Notes: generated by a model from the letters alone, not told the origin. A DNA stretch of 64,000 bases from Yes71-27 sp040758635 (GCA_040758635.1 JBFLVI010000005.1:1-64000); one strand, 5' to 3'; positions 17,245-24,604 are shown, counted from the stretch's first letter. Translations and numbers: made by a program.

Positions 17245-17266
17245 TTTCACCTTATAGACGGTGAAA
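17245..17266. promoter_or_regulatory. Inverted repeat TTTCACC-N8-GGTGAAA, putative operator of satD
   Basis: A perfect 7-bp inverted repeat (17245-17251 and 17260-17266) 31 bp before the satD start. A related imperfect pair (TCACC...GGTGA, about 17276-17292) follows at once. The same heptamers recur as GGTGAAA-N7-TTTCACC at 17921-17941. Confidence 0.5.
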
Positions 17267-17297
17267 AACGCAGACTCACCTTGAGGGGGGTGAACCG

Positions 17298-17948
17298 GTG
17301 CGAAGGGTCACTGTAGTGACGGCCGACATCATCGAATCCAGGAGCGCCGGGGACTACAAGAAGTCCTTAATGCGAAAATTGAACGAGTTGCAACATCCCG
17401 CGCTGCTAAGCCCTTTCACCTTATCGAGGGGGGATGAGGTCCAGGGAGTGCTGGAAGGCTGGCTGCGGGCTCCGGAAATCGTCAGGCACCTCCGGTTTGC
17501 CTGCCGCCCTTTGGAGTTGAGGGTCGGCATCGGAATCGGAGTGCAGGCGGAGCCCCTGGAGGCGAATCCCTGGGAGATGAACGGACCGGCGTTTCACCGC
17601 GCCCGCTCGGCTCTGGATGATGCAAAAAAGAAAAAGGGGCCGTCGACAAACGTGAGAACCGGTAGCCCGGAATTGGATGATTTGATTAATTGCATCTGGC
17701 TTTTGATAGACATGAGGCAGGCAAAATGGACGGATAAACAATGGGAGGCAATACAGGCGTACGAAAAATACGCGACCTACGAAGAAGCCTCCAAAAACCT
17801 GAAGATCAGTCTGCAAAACGTTCAAAAGCGCTGCCGCGCGGCGGACTGGCAAGAGCTGAAGGCGGCGGAAAAAACGCTGGCGCGGACGGAACTGTACGCC
17901 CCCCGTTTTAACCTCGCGGAAGGTGAAACAGACTATTTCACCGTGTAA
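17298..17948 (+). CDS. SatD family protein with C-terminal helix-turn-helix
   Basis: The 216-residue protein opens RRVTVVTADIIESR, typical of SatD-family proteins, and continues with LSRGDEVQGVL (42-52) and LRVGIGIG (74-81), resembling a degenerate nucleotide-cyclase-like fold. The C-terminal segment WTDKQWEAIQAYEKYATYEEASKNLKISLQNVQKRCRAA (about 144-182) reads as a sigma-region-4-like helix-turn-helix. DNA binding is therefore likely, and the TTTCACC inverted repeats before the gene and at its 3' end are candidate sites. It is followed after 3 bp by a DUF3307 gene, a pairing seen in other bacteria. The biological role is unknown. Confidence 0.8.
   Translation: MRRVTVVTADIIESRSAGDYKKSLMRKLNELQHPALLSPFTLSRGDEVQGVLEGWLRAPEIVRHLRFACRPLELRVGIGIGVQAEPLEANPWEMNGPAFHRARSALDDAKKKKGPSTNVRTGSPELDDLINCIWLLIDMRQAKWTDKQWEAIQAYEKYATYEEASKNLKISLQNVQKRCRAADWQELKAAEKTLARTELYAPRFNLAEGETDYFTV
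17921..17941. promoter_or_regulatory. Inverted repeat GGTGAAA-N7-TTTCACC at the satD 3' end
   Basis: Lies in the last codons of satD, just upstream of the DUF3307 start, with a further GGTGAAA at 17951-17957. It repeats the heptamers of the putative operator at 17245-17266. Confidence 0.45.
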
Positions 17949-17951
17949 AGG

Positions 17952-18752
17952 GTGAAAAGCAAAGGATGTGCGACCGTGACATTCCTCTGGCTGGCCGTTC
18001 TGGCCCACATCACCACCGACTTCATTCTTCAGACGGACGACCTGGCAAGAATGAAGGCGGAAATGAAACCAAAGGCGTACCTGAAACACGGGCTGGCGCT
18101 CCTGCTCTGTACTCTGGCAGCAACGCACATTTATGGTCTGGGTGTCGCATTCGCTTTCTCGGCGGCGGCCGCGCTGGTCCATACGGCAATTGACTATTTA
18201 AAGAACTTGTTTGTTAAAGCGGTTAAAAATCCCGGCCTGCACACCGCCGGCTTCGTCCTGGACCAGGCCGCGCACCTTTACATCCTGTACCTTTTATGGA
18301 CGCTGTTTTCCGGGGTATTGACCGTAGAACCCTCTCCCTCAGTCCTGGTGTTGTACTCGATTCTCCTTCCTACCCTCGACCCGGCGAGCTGGTTTGCGGT
18401 CCGGGGTTGGTTTATTGAAAATCTCATACTGAGCGCCGTTGTAGTAGTGTACGTCCTGTTCGGCGGGGCCGTCTTCATCAGGATGCAGCTCGACTGCTTC
18501 AACGTCAAAAAAGACGCGGCTTCGGCCCCGAACATCGGAAAATGTATCGGCCTTTTAGAGAGAGCGCTCATACTCATGCTCGTTATGCGCGGCGAAATGA
18601 CGGCGGCCGGGTTCGTTCTGGCGGCCAAATCCATCGCGAGGTTCAAACAGCTCGACGACCGGACCTTTGCGGAATACTACCTGGTCGGCACGTTGATCAG
18701 CACGCTGGTGGCCGTCGGGGGCGGTCTTGCGCTGAACGCCCTCTGGCACTGA
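17952..18752 (+). CDS. DUF3307 integral membrane protein
   Basis: The 266-residue protein has about seven hydrophobic segments. The N-terminal FLWLAVLAHITTDFILQTDDLARMK (about 10-34) and central ALVHTAIDYLKN (about 77-88) with later LDQAAHLYIL (about 106-115) are the hallmark His/Asp-bearing motifs of DUF3307, a family of membrane proteins of unknown function. The GTG start at 17952 is directly behind the satD stop, so the two are probably one transcript. A possible operator repeat spans the junction. Confidence 0.8.
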   Translation: MKSKGCATVTFLWLAVLAHITTDFILQTDDLARMKAEMKPKAYLKHGLALLLCTLAATHIYGLGVAFAFSAAAALVHTAIDYLKNLFVKAVKNPGLHTAGFVLDQAAHLYILYLLWTLFSGVLTVEPSPSVLVLYSILLPTLDPASWFAVRGWFIENLILSAVVVVYVLFGGAVFIRMQLDCFNVKKDAASAPNIGKCIGLLERALILMLVMRGEMTAAGFVLAAKSIARFKQLDDRTFAEYYLVGTLISTLVAVGGGLALNALWH

Positions 18753-18863
18753 TCTTTGCCGTTGGTCTACCATTTCTACAATAAACCAGGAGGCTTTTTT
18801 AGGAATAGCTAGCATATGGATGATAACCGAGCAAATGCAAGCAATTAGACCAAAAGAGTAACT

Positions 18864-18892
18864 TTGACAGGATTTTGATTTGCTATTATAGT
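18864..18892 (+). promoter_or_regulatory. Strong sigma-A promoter upstream of the ectoine operon
   Basis: TTGACA (18864-18869), 17-nt spacer, TATAGT (18887-18892). No other plus-strand gene start lies between here and ectA apart from a doubtful 35-codon frame, so the likely product is an ect transcript with a leader of about 480 nt that includes palindromic element C. Confidence 0.7.
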
Positions 18893-18963
18893 TTCGGTAA
18901 TTGAATACAGATCGCTGAGTTCTCTTTGGAGAGAAGCGGGGGAACCAATTTTTGGGGGTGAAT

Positions 18964-19069
18964 CCCGACACCCAACTCCTTGTCTCATTGTTCGTTTGGC
19001 TGACGGTTTATCCTGGAACGGAAGGTATACCGAATAACAGAGGAATGAGAATCGGAGTTGAGTGTCGGG
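18964..19069. repeat. Palindromic element C (family 1) in the ect leader
   Basis: Arms CCCGACACCCAACTCC (18964-18979) and GGAGTTGAGTGTCGGG (19054-19069) pair with one mismatch. Relative to element A, both arms changed together (AGCAC/GTGCT to GACAC/GTGTC), i.e. compensatory. A second inverted repeat GGTTAGCT...AGCTAACC follows at about 19074-19105. Confidence 0.8.
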
Positions 19070-19214
19070 TAGGGTTAGCTTTCGACCCGAACCCGTCAGC
19101 TAACCTCGTAAGCGTGGAAAGACGGCCTTGTCCTTGTTGTAGGGCAGAGGGGGGTCATTTTGCGTGCTCCGGAGAGGGCTCCGGGGCATTAGTATTTTGA
19201 TGGGGGTGTATAGC

Positions 19215-19322
19215 ATGAACGTGTTCGACTTCGACCTTAACGCAGAAACATCAACGCAGAAACTCAACCGGGAAATCCGGGACGCAGCGTTACTTCCGGC
19301 CCGGCCGGTCCTGCCCAAATAA
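19215..19322 (+). CDS. Possible 35-residue leader peptide or gene remnant
   Basis: ATG 19215 with GGGGGTG 7 nt upstream opens a 35-codon frame (MNVFDFDLNAETSTQKLNRE...) ending at TAA 19320-19322, 59 bp before ectA. It contains a short near-direct repeat (AACGCAGAAAC/ACGCAGAAAC). No family is recognised. It could be a small protein, an upstream frame in the ect leader, or chance. Confidence 0.3.
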   Translation: MNVFDFDLNAETSTQKLNREIRDAALLPARPVLPK

Positions 19323-19381
19323 TTGCAGACGGCCGATTCGGGAAATCCGTGATTCGGTGATGCGTCCCTTTAAAGTTCAAG

Positions 19382-20044
19382 ATGGGAGTGAATTGTAAGT
19401 TGATCGGAGTGAAAAACAAAAAGGCCATAAAAAGTCCGAAACTACACAGGCAGAGCGATAGCTACCACAAGAAGCCAAGTGATAACCTCTTTGTTTTTCA
19501 TAAGAAGATCCAGTTTCGCAAACCCCGGGAGGATGACGGATCAAACATCTGGGAGTTAGTAAAAAGCACCGGTGTGCTGGATTTGAACTCCGCTTACAGC
19601 TACATCATGTTGTGCAAGTATTTTTCAGGCACTTGCGTAGTAGCCGAATGTGAAAACAAAATTGTCGGTTTTTTGTCCGCTTTCCAGCCGCCGGGCCGTC
19701 CCGACGCAATATTCGTTTGGCAGGTGGCGGTTGCCGAGTCCCAACGCGGCAAAGGCCTGGGAAGTGCTCTATTAAAAGAACTGCTGAAACGGAAGGAATG
19801 CGCGGGGGTTCGCTACCTCGAAACCACCGTCACTCCGTCCAATATACCGTCCCAATCGCTGTTCCGCAAACTTGCGCGGGACCTCGGCGCACGTTGTGAA
19901 GTGGAAGAGTGCTTTCCCAGCGACCTGTTCCCGGCAGGCAACCACGAAGCCGAATTAATGTACCGCATAGGCCCCATCAAAAATGAATTCAAACGCGAAA
20001 GTGAGGCGATTTCTAAATGCGAACGTTTACAGAGCCGCGCATGA
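19382..20044 (+). CDS. ectA: L-2,4-diaminobutyrate acetyltransferase (ectoine biosynthesis)
   Basis: EctA transfers acetyl from acetyl-CoA to L-2,4-diaminobutyrate, the second step of ectoine synthesis. The 220-residue GNAT protein shows the EctA pattern: FRKPREDDGSNIWELVKSTG (about 43-62), LDLNSAYSYIMLCKYFSGTCVVAE (about 64-87), IFVWQVAVAESQRGKGLGSALL (about 110-131, with acetyl-CoA loop QRGKGLG) and TVTPSNIPSQSLFRKL (about 146-161). The N-terminus before FRKP is about 40 residues longer than usual, and no ribosome site clearly favours the ATG at 19382, so the true start may be a TTG or GTG shortly downstream. It overlaps ectB by 4 bp. Confidence 0.88.
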   Translation: MGVNCKLIGVKNKKAIKSPKLHRQSDSYHKKPSDNLFVFHKKIQFRKPREDDGSNIWELVKSTGVLDLNSAYSYIMLCKYFSGTCVVAECENKIVGFLSAFQPPGRPDAIFVWQVAVAESQRGKGLGSALLKELLKRKECAGVRYLETTVTPSNIPSQSLFRKLARDLGARCEVEECFPSDLFPAGNHEAELMYRIGPIKNEFKRESEAISKCERLQSRA

Positions 20045-21345
20045 AAGTATTTGAAGACCTGGAATCCCAAGTCCGGAGCTACTGTCGGAGCTTCCCCACG
20101 GTTTTCACCAGAGCCATGGGCCACAAGATTTGGGATATCGAGGGGCGGGAGTTCATCGACTTTTTTTCCGGAGCCGGAGCGCTGAACTACGGGCACAATC
20201 ATCCCCGGATGAAGGAAAAGGTTCTTGAGTACATCGCCAACGACGGGATCACGCATGGCCTGGATATGGCCACCAAAGCAAAGGAGGAATTCATAAAGCG
20301 CTTTTACGATGTCATTCTCAAACCGCGCAAAATGAATTATAAAATGATGTTTCCCGGCCCGACAGGCACCAATGCGGTGGAAAGCGCGCTGAAACTGGCA
20401 CGCAAAGTCACCGGCAGGGAACTGGTTATCAGCTTCACCAACGCCTTTCACGGCATGACGCTCGGTTCCCTGGCAGTCACCGGCAATTCTTTCAAGCGGA
20501 AAGGCGCGGGCCTGCCCCTGCATGACAGTGTGTTCATGCCGTTCGACAATTACTTCGGCCCAAACGTTGATACCACGAATTACATAGAAAGTTTTTTAGA
20601 AAACAACGGGAGCGGACTCTCCCTCCCTGCCGCCGTAATTCTGGAAACCGTTCAGGGCGAGGGCGGTCTCAATACCGCAGGCTTTGACTGGCTCAGGAAA
20701 ATTGAACAGATCTGCCGTGATAGAGGGATCTTGCTTATTGTTGACGATATTCAGGCCGGTTGCGGGCGCACGGGCACCTTTTTCAGTTTCGAGCCCGCCG
20801 GCATCATGCCGGACATTATCTGCCTCTCGAAATCACTGAGCGGCTTCGGACTCCCCATGTCGGTGAATCTCATAAAACCGGAGTTCGATATCTGGGAACC
20901 GGGTGAACACAACGGCACCTTCCGCGGCAACAATCTGGCTTTTATCACCGCCACCGTGGCATTGAGCTACTGGGAAAACGACGCCTTCAGTAGGGAAATA
21001 AAAAGTAAAGGTGTCAAAATGAGGAATTTCCTTCGAAAAATCGTGCAGAACCACCCCGAGATACAGGGAGAGGTTCGCGGCAGGGGATTGATGCAGGGGA
21101 TCGCCTGCGGTGTTCCCGGCCTGGCAGATAAAATTTGCGCTGGTGCCTTTAAACAAGGCCTGATCATGGAAACCTCCGGACCGGACAGTGAGGTAGTAAA
21201 GCTGATGCCCCCCCTTACAATTGACGAAGAAGGGCTGAACAAGGGGCTGGATATCATTGAAGCCAGCATACTGGCGCTGAAGAGGACCGATGTGACAAGG
21301 CTTTGCAGGAGCTGCAAGGCTCCCGGCGCATCAGCCTGGGTCTGA
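20041..21345 (+). CDS. ectB: Diaminobutyrate-2-oxoglutarate aminotransferase (ectoine biosynthesis)
   Basis: EctB converts L-aspartate-4-semialdehyde to L-2,4-diaminobutyrate with glutamate as amino donor, the first dedicated ectoine step. The 434-residue class III PLP aminotransferase has EctB-specific stretches ESQVRSYCRSFPTVF (8-22), FSGAGALNYGHNHP (42-55) and FPGPTGTNAVESALKLARK (104-122), with the PLP lysine at Lys264 (CLSKSLSGFG). I chose ATG 20041 (MKVFEDLES), which fits the family and overlaps the ectA stop, over an in-frame ATG at 20017. About 470 bp of palindromic repeats separate it from ectC, which is unusual for this operon. Confidence 0.95.
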   Translation: MKVFEDLESQVRSYCRSFPTVFTRAMGHKIWDIEGREFIDFFSGAGALNYGHNHPRMKEKVLEYIANDGITHGLDMATKAKEEFIKRFYDVILKPRKMNYKMMFPGPTGTNAVESALKLARKVTGRELVISFTNAFHGMTLGSLAVTGNSFKRKGAGLPLHDSVFMPFDNYFGPNVDTTNYIESFLENNGSGLSLPAAVILETVQGEGGLNTAGFDWLRKIEQICRDRGILLIVDDIQAGCGRTGTFFSFEPAGIMPDIICLSKSLSGFGLPMSVNLIKPEFDIWEPGEHNGTFRGNNLAFITATVALSYWENDAFSREIKSKGVKMRNFLRKIVQNHPEIQGEVRGRGLMQGIACGVPGLADKICAGAFKQGLIMETSGPDSEVVKLMPPLTIDEEGLNKGLDIIEASILALKRTDVTRLCRSCKAPGASAWV

Positions 21346-21370
21346 TTTCGATGAGAGGAGTCGCTCACGA

Positions 21371-21460
21371 CCCAGTACTCAACTTTATGATACAACCTGT
21401 GCTTCAAGCAAACAGTCGTTAGAGCATCTCGTATTCTTTCACGCTGAGTTGAGTGCTGGG
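21371..21460. repeat. Palindromic element D (family 1)
   Basis: Arms CCCAGTACTCAACT (21371-21384) and AGTTGAGTGCTGGG (21447-21460), one G-T pair. The 62-bp interior is about 80 percent alike to that of element A. It starts 26 bp after the ectB stop. Confidence 0.85.
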
Positions 21461-21506
21461 CGCCACCGGGAATGAAAATGTATGTAGGACCTGCGGCAAG
21501 ACCGGA

Positions 21507-21618
21507 GCCGCGCGTATGACGAGCTGCAAACCGCACTTAGCGAGGCAACGGCTCGGAGTCCGGATGCCGGCATGGATGCCGGCAAGCGCAACCGAGGCAG
21601 GGACGCCGAGTTTGCGCG
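21507..21618. repeat. Imperfect palindrome between elements D and E
   Basis: Arms containing GCAAAC (about 21525) and GTTTGC (about 21611) enclose a direct repeat GATGCCGGC-ATG-GATGCCGGC near its centre. Together with D and E, and with similar inverted flanks outside D (GTCGCTCACGA) and outside E (TGACGAGCGATA), it makes one composite inverted structure of about 370 bp. Confidence 0.55.
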
Positions 21619-21622
21619 GTAG

Positions 21623-21715
21623 CCCAGCACTCAAACCGGTAATTGGTAGGCTTTCTTCAAACAAGGCTGCCTTTGACCCTGAAGAAAAGAGAGGTTTTTT
21701 TGGTTGAGTGCTGGG
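21623..21715. repeat. Palindromic element E (family 1)
   Basis: Arms CCCAGCACTCAAACC (21623-21637) and GGTTGAGTGCTGGG (21702-21715). The interior is unrelated to that of A and D but carries its own weak dyad (TTTCTTCA against TGAAGAAA). Confidence 0.8.
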
Positions 21716-21816
21716 TGACGAGCGATAGTGCGGTCAGCGCAGGAATCTGGCGCGAGCCGGTCTGCCTAAAGTCGCCGCTGCAGAAACCTTACATTTTCGG
21801 AGGAGGAGGAAGCCGC

Positions 21817-22203
21817 GTGATTGTTAAGAATTTGGAAGACGTCGCCGGCACGGAAAACGATGTGGTCGCGAAAAACTGGAGGAGCCGCCGGCTCCTCCTG
21901 AAGAAAGACGGGATGGGTTTCTCGCTCCACGACACCATAATCCGGGCAGGAACAGAAACCATGATATGGTATAAGAATCATCTTGAAGCAGTGTACTGCA
22001 TCGGGGGTGAAGGTGAGATCGAGGTTGTTGCGGACGGAAGCATCTACCCGATCAAATCCGGTACCTTATATGCATTAAACGGTCACGAAAAGCATTATCT
22101 GCGTGCGAAAACCGACATGCGTATGGTTTGCATATTTAATCCGCCATGCACGGGTAAAGAAACCCACGATGAAGATGGGTCCTACCCTCTTTTAGAGGAT
22201 TGA
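21817..22203 (+). CDS. ectC: L-ectoine synthase
   Basis: EctC closes N-gamma-acetyl-L-2,4-diaminobutyrate to the compatible solute ectoine. The 128-residue cupin matches the family from the first residue (MIVKNLEDVAGTENDV), with WRSRRLLLKKDGMGFSLHDT (about 23-42), the metal-binding region YKNHLEAVYCIGGEGEIE (about 52-69) and LNGHEKHYLRA (about 85-95). The length is normal and the C-terminus is intact. The GTG at 21817 is preceded by AGGAGGAGGA, 6 nt upstream. Although split from ectB by palindromic elements, the gene looks functional. No ectD hydroxylase or Ask_ect gene is present. Confidence 0.95.
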   Translation: MIVKNLEDVAGTENDVVAKNWRSRRLLLKKDGMGFSLHDTIIRAGTETMIWYKNHLEAVYCIGGEGEIEVVADGSIYPIKSGTLYALNGHEKHYLRAKTDMRMVCIFNPPCTGKETHDEDGSYPLLED

Positions 22204-22337
22204 CACTGAAACAAAATTTCAAGACTTGCCATCACCCAATCGTTTCGGCAATCACAGAAAAAACCCGGACCTACCGGCTCGCCAGGGATGCAGGAGTGAA
22301 GGAGATCGACTGCGGTGGAGCTCATTGTGGCCATGAT

Positions 22338-22368
22338 ACAAAAAAGCCACCCCGTCCACAAGGTGGCT
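22338..22368 (-). terminator. Rho-independent terminator of glmS
   Basis: Minus-strand stem AGCCACC/GGTGGCT (10-nt loop) followed by TTTTTTG. It lies 43 bp past the glmS stop. Confidence 0.88.
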
Positions 22369-22410
22369 GGTCTACGTTCGCAATCTTGCTGCAACAAACC
22401 GCCGGCTTTC

Positions 22411-24234
22411 CTACTCCACGGTAACGCTCTTGGCCAGGTTGCGCGGTTTATCCACGTCGCAGCCGCGGGCCACGGCGGCGTAGTAGGCAAAGAGCTGGAG
22501 CGGTATAACCGTGATCGCCGGGGCGAGCAGCGGGTGCACCGGCGGTAGAGTAATGGCTGCGTCGGCCACCTGCGCTACTTTCCCGTCGTTTTCGGTCGTC
22601 AGGGCCAGCACCCGGGCACCGCGGGCTTTAACCTCCTTGATGTTGCTCACCATCTTTTCGTAGAGCGCCGGCTGGGTGGCAAGCGCGATCACCGGCACCC
22701 CCTCAGTGATCAGGGCCAGGGTCCCGTGCTTCAGCTCCCCGGCCGGGTAGGCCTCGGCGTGGATGTAGGAGATTTCCTTCAGTTTCAGGGCGCCCTCGCA
22801 CGCCACCGCCCAGTCCAGGCCCCGCCCGATGAAGAAGGTGTGCTCTACGTCCTTATGCGTGGCGGCCAGCGCCGCAATCTCTTCCTCCCGGGCCAGGACA
22901 CCTTCCGCGTAGTCCGAAAGGCGCGGCAGTTCCGCTACCAGCTCCTGAAGCAGCCCCGGCGGCGTGGTGCACCGCTCCTCCGCCAGATATACGGCGAAAA
23001 GGGAAAGCAGCAGCACCTGCGCCACGTAAGCCTTGGTGGAAGCGACGGCGATCTCGGGGCCGGCCCAGGTGTAAAGCACCTCGTCCGCCTCCCGGGCCAC
23101 TGAACTCCCGACGACGTTGGTGACCGCCAGAACCGAGGCCCCCTTCGCCCTCGCCTCGCGCATGGCGGCCAGGGTATCCGCCGTTTCGCCCGACTGGCTG
23201 ATCACGACCAGCAGGTCGCCCGGGCCGATCAGGAGTTCGCGGTACCGGAACTCGGAGGCGATCTCCGCCTCCACCGGCAGGCGCGCCAGCCGCTCGATCA
23301 GCATCTTCCCGATCAGCCCGGCGTGGTAAGCCGTGCCGCAGGCGGTGACGAAAAGCTGCCGGCAGGACCGGAACAGCGCCCGGTCGATTTTCAACTCCGG
23401 AAAAACGACCTTCCCGGCGTCTATCCGCCCGCGCAGTGTGTCCCGGAGCACCTTCGGCTCCTCGTGGATCTCCTTGAGCATAAAGTGCGGAAACGGTGCC
23501 TTTTCAGCCTGGGCCGCATCCCACTTCACTTCAAAAACCTCTTTGTGTCGCCGCCGGCCGTTGGTGTCGCAGATCAAGACGCCGTCCGGCCGGACGTCGG
23601 CAAGGTCGCCGTCGTCAAGGATGTAGGTGCGGCGGGTGTCCGCCAGCACGGCCGGTATGTCAGAAGCCAAAAAGTTCTCCGTTGTACCCAAACCCACGAT
23701 TAAAGGGCTGTCGCGCCGGGCGGCTACGATCCTCCCGGGCTCCCCGGCTGCCACCGCCGCCAGGGCATACGACCCGCGCAACAAAGGCAGCATCCGCTTG
23801 AGTGCCCCAAGCAAATCCTCGTCGTAGAACTCCTCTAACAGGTGCGGGATCACCTCGGTATCCGTATCGGAGACCAGCCGGTGGCCCCGCGCCGCAAGTT
23901 CCCGGCGCAGTTCCAGGTAGTTTTCGATGATGCCGTTGTGCACCACGGCAAGCTGCCCGGTGCAGTCGAGGTGCGGGTGGGCGTTGTAATCGGTCGGCGC
24001 CCCGTGGGTGGCCCAGCGGGTATGCCCGATGCCCGTATTCCCCGCGGGGAAACTCCCGTTCAGGCTGGCTTCCAGCACCGCGATCTTCCCTTCCTTCTTA
24101 TGGACCACCAGCCGCCCCTGTTCCAGGACCGCCACGCCCGCCGAATCGTACCCTCTATACTCAAGCTTTTTGAGCCCCGTGAGCAAACGGGGCAGTGCCT
24201 GCTGCTGTCCGGTGTAGCCGACTATGCCACACAT
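22411..24234 (-). CDS. glmS: Glutamine-fructose-6-phosphate aminotransferase (isomerizing)
   Basis: GlmS makes glucosamine-6-phosphate from fructose-6-phosphate and glutamine, the first step toward UDP-GlcNAc and peptidoglycan. The 607-residue protein starts MCGIVGYTG with the nucleophile Cys2 of the class II glutaminase domain (about 1-220, containing GIGHTRWATHG). Two SIS sugar-isomerase domains follow (about 285-415 and 455-590) with SQSGETADTLAAMREA and TAYHAGLIGKMLIERL. The C-terminus PRNLAKSVTVE is the conserved end. The start at 24234 has AAAGGAGG upstream. A glmS ribozyme lies in the leader and glmM, the next enzyme of the pathway, lies upstream in the same transcript. Confidence 0.97.
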   Translation of the reverse strand: MCGIVGYTGQQQALPRLLTGLKKLEYRGYDSAGVAVLEQGRLVVHKKEGKIAVLEASLNGSFPAGNTGIGHTRWATHGAPTDYNAHPHLDCTGQLAVVHNGIIENYLELRRELAARGHRLVSDTDTEVIPHLLEEFYDEDLLGALKRMLPLLRGSYALAAVAAGEPGRIVAARRDSPLIVGLGTTENFLASDIPAVLADTRRTYILDDGDLADVRPDGVLICDTNGRRRHKEVFEVKWDAAQAEKAPFPHFMLKEIHEEPKVLRDTLRGRIDAGKVVFPELKIDRALFRSCRQLFVTACGTAYHAGLIGKMLIERLARLPVEAEIASEFRYRELLIGPGDLLVVISQSGETADTLAAMREARAKGASVLAVTNVVGSSVAREADEVLYTWAGPEIAVASTKAYVAQVLLLSLFAVYLAEERCTTPPGLLQELVAELPRLSDYAEGVLAREEEIAALAATHKDVEHTFFIGRGLDWAVACEGALKLKEISYIHAEAYPAGELKHGTLALITEGVPVIALATQPALYEKMVSNIKEVKARGARVLALTTENDGKVAQVADAAITLPPVHPLLAPAITVIPLQLFAYYAAVARGCDVDKPRNLAKSVTVE

Positions 24235-24260
24235 AACTTAACCTCCTTTGAGGTAGTCAA

Positions 24261-24292
24261 CCAAACAGAAACGCCGGGCTTAAAGCACGGCG
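24261..24292 (-). terminator. Terminator-like hairpin between the glmS ribozyme and glmS
   Basis: Minus-strand hairpin CGCCG-T-GC...GC-C-CGGCG (24292-24272, one internal mismatch) followed by TTTCTGTTT. It lies about 25-55 nt before the glmS start, downstream of the ribozyme. It may attenuate read-through or may only be a stabilising structure. Confidence 0.4.
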
Positions 24293-24329
24293 CTTTTCCT
24301 GTAAATAAGCGACAACACCTTATCGGGCG

Positions 24330-24598
24330 CAAAAAAGCCATACTTTGCCTTCCGCCACCTGGTGCTTTTGTCCTGGCGGTCGCCCGCCAGTTTTGTGACA
24401 CCGTTAACGGCCGTGGCCAGCCGGGAGGCACCCGCCGAAGTAATAGCTCTCGATTAACCTCCCCCTCGTCAACCATTCAGAGGTGGGATGTGAGAAGTTG
24501 GAAGTTAGATTTTCTTGTAGGAATTCACAAAGTGAATTCCCTCCCCTAATTCTCACCTCTCACTTCTAACCTCTCACCTCTCAAATGGTTCTGGCGCT
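24330..24598 (-). ncRNA. glmS ribozyme (GlcN6P-activated self-cleaving riboswitch) with enlarged P1
   Basis: On the minus strand the cleavage motif AA|GCGCCAGAAC (cut between 24598 and 24597) leads into helix P1, AACCATT/AATGGTT. The conserved core follows: GTTGACGAGG, GGAGGTTAATCGAG and TTCGGCGGGTGCCTCCCGGC, all near-identical to known glmS ribozymes. P3 (CGGCTGG...CCGTTAACGG) and P4 (CTGGCGG...CCGCCAG) with GACAAAAG complete it. Known ribozymes cleave when glucosamine-6-phosphate binds and thereby lower glmS mRNA. The P1 loop, normally short and variable, is here about 105 nt and consists of a family 2 palindromic repeat. The 3' boundary is approximate. Confidence 0.92.
24479..24582. repeat. 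Heptamer-palindrome S1 (family 2) inside ribozyme P1
   Basis: Right arm: (TCTCACC)(TCTCACT)(TCTAACC)(TCTCACC) type heptamers. The left arm is complementary (GAGGTGGGATGTGAGAAG...). The core palindrome GGAATTC-ACAAAGT-GAATTCC lies between them. The arms extend helix P1 of the glmS ribozyme almost without interruption. Confidence 0.8.
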
Positions 24599-24604
24599 TG
24601 ATTA

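Noticed and set aside
18952..19200. Plus-strand frame of 82 codons
   Set aside because: It overlaps palindromic element C and has no family features.
22204..22410. Possible small gene between ectC and glmS
   Set aside because: Frames here have no ribosome site and overlap the glmS terminator; I see only the terminator.
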